Source: Lingula anatina (Eukaryota; Brachiopoda; Lingulata; Lingulida; Lingulidae). From it: a DNA stretch of 64,000 nt. Position numbers and translations under genes: made by a program. The stretch is from the NCBI RefSeq assembly GCF_001039355.2, contig NW_019775169.1:321730-385729 (forward strand). Direction: 5' to 3'. How positions within the stretch are numbered: the first letter of the stretch is position 1; every line of letters begins with the position of its first letter. Positions 60,684-64,000 of the stretch are shown here, in pieces. A model generated the notes under the pieces. That model was not told where the DNA came from. It ran no database searches and saw only the letters and a list, made by a program, of their open reading frames with translations.

Positions 60684-62170
60684 ATGGGAACTCAGGTGAT
60701 CGTTGGAGTTGTGCTTGTGCTTTGTTTAAACATATACGCAGGTAACTATGATATCAGATATACATGACTGAAACAAAAATGTGGCTATGAAATAAGTGAC
60801 TATCTAAACGATATAGCATAGATAGATGCAGGTGCCATAATGACAAGCAAAGTGCGACTTAATTTCACCAGAACAGCTTAATGTTCACGTGCCCCATTGT
60901 GAAGGCATATCATGAAGGAATGTCATGTTAACTCATCTTACGACAGGGGAGAAAGACAGGTCGTGCTTAAACTCCATTACTGGCCTATACTTGCCAAGAA
61001 TTATTGTTTAGTTTAATAACAATTATGTAAGATGTGGTACTGGTACGTGAAGAGGATATTTAGACTCGAATCTTTTTGTCAAGTCCGAAATCTCATAGTT
61101 TGGTATGAGAGGTTCAAATTACGGAAGGATCTACAGAAATTTAGTACATCACTGGAGCCAGTAAATAAGCATTATCTCCATGAATGAATAAATTCTGTAA
61201 ATATTACGTATACGTATACATACGAAACAAAATGAAAGAGCAAGAGAGGGTTGACATCTTTTACAGAAAGATGAACCGTCGGGGTTTTGTTTTTAATTAC
61301 ATATTGAAATATAGTGATATTTAGATACAGCAGCGTAATAAAATTTAAGTTTGTATCATCAACTTTCAGTTTTGAGTATACGGTGTTACAAATGCAATTC
61401 CAACAACGATCCGGGGTGCGCTGACTTTTTCAGCAACCAAACCTACGAGCTGCATACATGTGAACCAGATCAGTTTATGTGCCGAAAATTGGTACAAGAG
61501 AGTAAGTGATCATGATTAGTTTGTTCACGATGCCACTGTCCAGTTCCTAGTCTCTTTAATAACCCAAAGTGCAATTGTCTTTAATGCGTATATAGAACAA
61601 GTGTTAACCAGACTAAGCCTACAAATGCATGTCAGTAGTTGTGTGAATGCAAATGAAGAATAATCCTAAATATTCCGACGATTGTTTACTGAATTAGGCC
61701 TATATATCGAGTCTATTACGGGAAATTTCGTCGACCCGCCATTCTGCGCAATAATTGCAAAAAATTAATCGATTAATCCATCACGCTAATAACTAACCAC
61801 TCTTCATTTACATTCATATGGTGATATAAACTTATCTAAACAACATATGACCAACGTCAACAAGAATTTAAATGTTCCATCCATTTTTCTATCTATTTTT
61901 AATAACGCATGTTTGAACTTTGCAGCATATTACCAAGGTAAATGGGACGTCCGTTACATCCGATCCTGTGCCAGGTTGGGCGAGGTCGGAGCCGACGAGG
62001 GGCGCTGGTGTCAGGAGCGTACTGGGACGTACAGAATTAAAGTCAAATACTGCCACTGTGTTAACAAGGACGGATGTAATGCTGCCACAAGGACATATAT
62101 TTCTTATTTAACTTTTCCAGTTTTGTATGTCATTCAAAAATATGTGCCCGGAATTTTGAGAGGTCTCTGA
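60684..62170 (+). CDS. Three-finger Ly6/uPAR-domain protein, paralog 2
   Basis: Three exons: 60684-60741, 61370-61501 and 61926-62170, giving 144 aa with phase-1 introns. The middle exon is 132 bp as in paralog 1. The signal peptide is GTQVIVGVVLVLCLNIYA. The ten-cysteine pattern is identical to paralog 1 (RCYKC, GC, TC, MC, SC, WC, YCHC, DGCN). The third exon is strikingly conserved (WDVRYIRSCAR, GEVGADEGRWC, KVKYCHCVNKDGCN), while the middle exon and tail differ. The tail (YISYLTFPVLYVIQKYV) is only moderately hydrophobic, so GPI anchoring is less certain than in paralog 1. AATAAA at 62387-62392 is the likely poly(A) signal. Function by family only: an extracellular receptor or channel modulator. 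Confidence 0.88.
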
Positions 62171-63130
62171 AGATGTTCAACTCATATTAACTTTTAATTA
62201 GCTATTCATGTAACAGTATTTTACTAAATATTATTTATTACTAATGTTTTATTGAGTTATTCGATGATAATTATCTGTTTAATAACGATTCTTCTCATTT
62301 TGGTCATTATAATTTGCGTAATCTGGTTTATATGATGACTTATAAGCTCTGCATAAAATGTACGTAAGGATTTTTGTGCTGTAAGCAATAAATTTAATCT
62401 ATTACTCGCATCTTTTTCCATTTTGAATTATGAACGTTTTATAAAAATTGAAATGCGCCGATAAATATTAAAATATGTCCCGTTAAGCACGTGAGATGAA
62501 TATATTTAGCTTAACGGATTTTAGTTTGTCATAGCTTGCGTTTTAGGAAATCGTGAATTGCAATTTTTAGGGGAAAAAATAACACTCTCGACAAATGACA
62601 GCCAAATAGAATCGCACTGCCATCAGTTTAAATTTGTCAGTGCTTTCCTTCCAGTTAATCAGCTTTATTCTTGCATTTTTGCTTTGCTCATGTCCAAATA
62701 TTAATCAACATATCCTCCATGTACATGCAACAATGTGAGCAAAGATAACCCTTCAGAACCCCAACTCGCACATGCGCATTTGTCATTTGAACCGGCCATG
62801 ACTTGATGTTTACAACAGGTGAGTCATACCACCAACGTGTGTCACCAAAGGGGTGAAAGGTGATAGGTTGACACAGAAAAACATTTCAATTTCTTCGAAA
62901 AACTAAATGAAAAAGAATTCACTACAGAATTTTTATTATATGCTCAATTTAAATTCAAAACATTGTAGAGAAACTGTCCTTTAAGAGGGTTTTTGCTTCT
63001 AGGGTGTCAACTCGTCACCCCTCTCAGGTAGACATTCTTTACATTTCATACACCTGAGCCGCCATTACTGCCCTACAACGGCTGAATCGGGGGGCAAGTA
63101 TAATTGATATAACAACCCCCTGGCTTCAAA
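62171..63130. other. Spacer between Ly6 paralog 2 and the third Ly6 gene
   Basis: Holds the paralog 2 3'UTR and poly(A) signal. No gene seen between 62400 and 63130. GATATAAC near 63106-63113 is a weak TATA-like word just before the third start codon. Confidence 0.45.
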
Positions 63131-64000
63131 ATGGACATTTTACTCCAAGTTTCTATATTATTAGCCATTCTTGGACTGGGTGAGTATTTCATATTTGATT
63201 TCTACCTTTGATCAAACACAGTAGACTTAATCTAACTAGTATAACTCTGAGTGAAACTACGGCGACACCTGTGCTGGTCAGATTGGCACTGTAGGGGCCT
63301 ACATGTCTCTTAAATTACCATTAAAACTATTTTTAAAAAGCTTATACTAGTATGTATGTTGGGCACAGTACATGTGAACATATTTTAGTCTGTACAGGTA
63401 TTTGTCTTATATCTTCACTAGTGATATATGAAAGGATTTTGTACCTCTTTCGTGTACGCACAAGGACACTTTGAGGGTCACAGGCAGGCAGTTGAACTAA
63501 CTTGTGTGCCATTCTACTTGTAATAGAAAATCTGTACTTGGTCGCTGGATACTTTTAATTTCCCTCGTGTGCAATGACTGTTCTTGGACATAATAACGAA
63601 TTATGTCCAAGGACTGTTTTAACACGTGCCTGTATGCCAGGGGAAATAAAACACTGAGAAACCGATTTAAATATGAGCCTATCAGGCAAAATTTAAACGT
63701 GTCATTGAAACCACTTCGATTGCTTTAACAACATAATACAAAGTATATCCTGATAAATGAACACGAATTGAAAAAATTTTATATAAATTGACAAACAGGT
63801 ATTAAATAAGACTGTAAAAATTGCTATTTTCCAGGTGAGGCAATCCAATGTTACCAGTGTGATAGCAATGAAGATGGCTCTTGTCCGTCTGACCAGTACT
63901 TCGACCCAACCATCAACGCTTTAGTGGACTGTGGAAGTTTTGAAGCTAATGTGCCGGGGTCTTTTTGTATGAAAGTTGTACAAGAAAGCCCAGGGTGTAA
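63131..64000 (+). CDS. Three-finger Ly6/uPAR-domain protein, paralog 3, cut by window edge
   Basis: Exon 1 is 63131-63179 (signal peptide MDILLQVSILLAILGL). Exon 2 starts at 63835 after TATTTTCCAG and runs past 64000. The intron is phase 1, as in the two upstream paralogs. The visible mature part is GEAIQCYQCDSNEDGSC, then a DQYFDP segment, a DC, and FCMKVVQESPGC. QCYQC and VVQE align with RCYKC and LVQE of paralog 2. Unlike its neighbours, this gene has no intron after the VQE codons; the exon continues. Sequence identity to the other two is low, so it is an older duplicate. Confidence 0.82.

Overview
The window is intron-rich, AT-rich animal nuclear DNA. It has GT/AG-spliced genes with small exons, many microsatellites and several short inverted-repeat (MITE-like) elements. 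The gene set and protein sequences suggest a slowly evolving marine invertebrate, most likely a mollusc or another lophotrochozoan: a FOXN2/3 forkhead gene, a canonical poly(A) polymerase, a CYP46-like P450, a GH116 glycosidase and a Ly6/uPAR cluster. The species is inferred, not proven. Coding exons were joined by hand from splice signals and reading-frame continuity.

Layout. (1) 174-1897 (+): the last four exons of a GH116 (GBA2-like) glycosidase whose 5' part lies off the left edge. (2) About 4.3-31.2 kb (+): a FOXN2/3 gene with probable non-coding 5' exons near 4.9-5.4 kb, a 12.8-kb intron, and seven coding exons between 18174 and 28759 (540 aa). (3) 31.2-35.3 kb: repeat-rich spacer holding a composite repeat with two 98%-identical 275-bp direct repeats, plus the probable 3'UTR of the next gene. 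(4) 35315-43139 (-): a complete 21-exon poly(A) polymerase (701 aa) with all three catalytic aspartates. (5) 43842-49658 (+): a complete 14-exon CYP46-type cytochrome P450 (501 aa), head-to-head with the poly(A) polymerase across a 0.7-kb spacer. (6) 50535-50729 (-): a 64-aa protein made of two copies of a GDKPDLD / NPNNP repeat, with a likely TATA promoter and non-coding first exon near 54.1 kb. (7) 51-56 kb: MITEs, duplicated segments and a decayed copy of CYP46 exon 13 lying between two direct repeats. (8) 56331-64000 (+): a tandem array of secreted or GPI-linked three-finger (Ly6/uPAR) genes, two complete and a third running off the right edge.

The genes do not form one pathway. The main large-scale signal is linkage. 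FOXN2/3, poly(A) polymerase and CYP46 lie together here; in human, FOXN3, PAPOLA and CYP46A1 all lie on 14q31-q32, and FOXN2 and PAPOLG both lie on 2p16. This looks like an ancestral bilaterian neighbourhood. I saw no rRNA, tRNA or CRISPR array.
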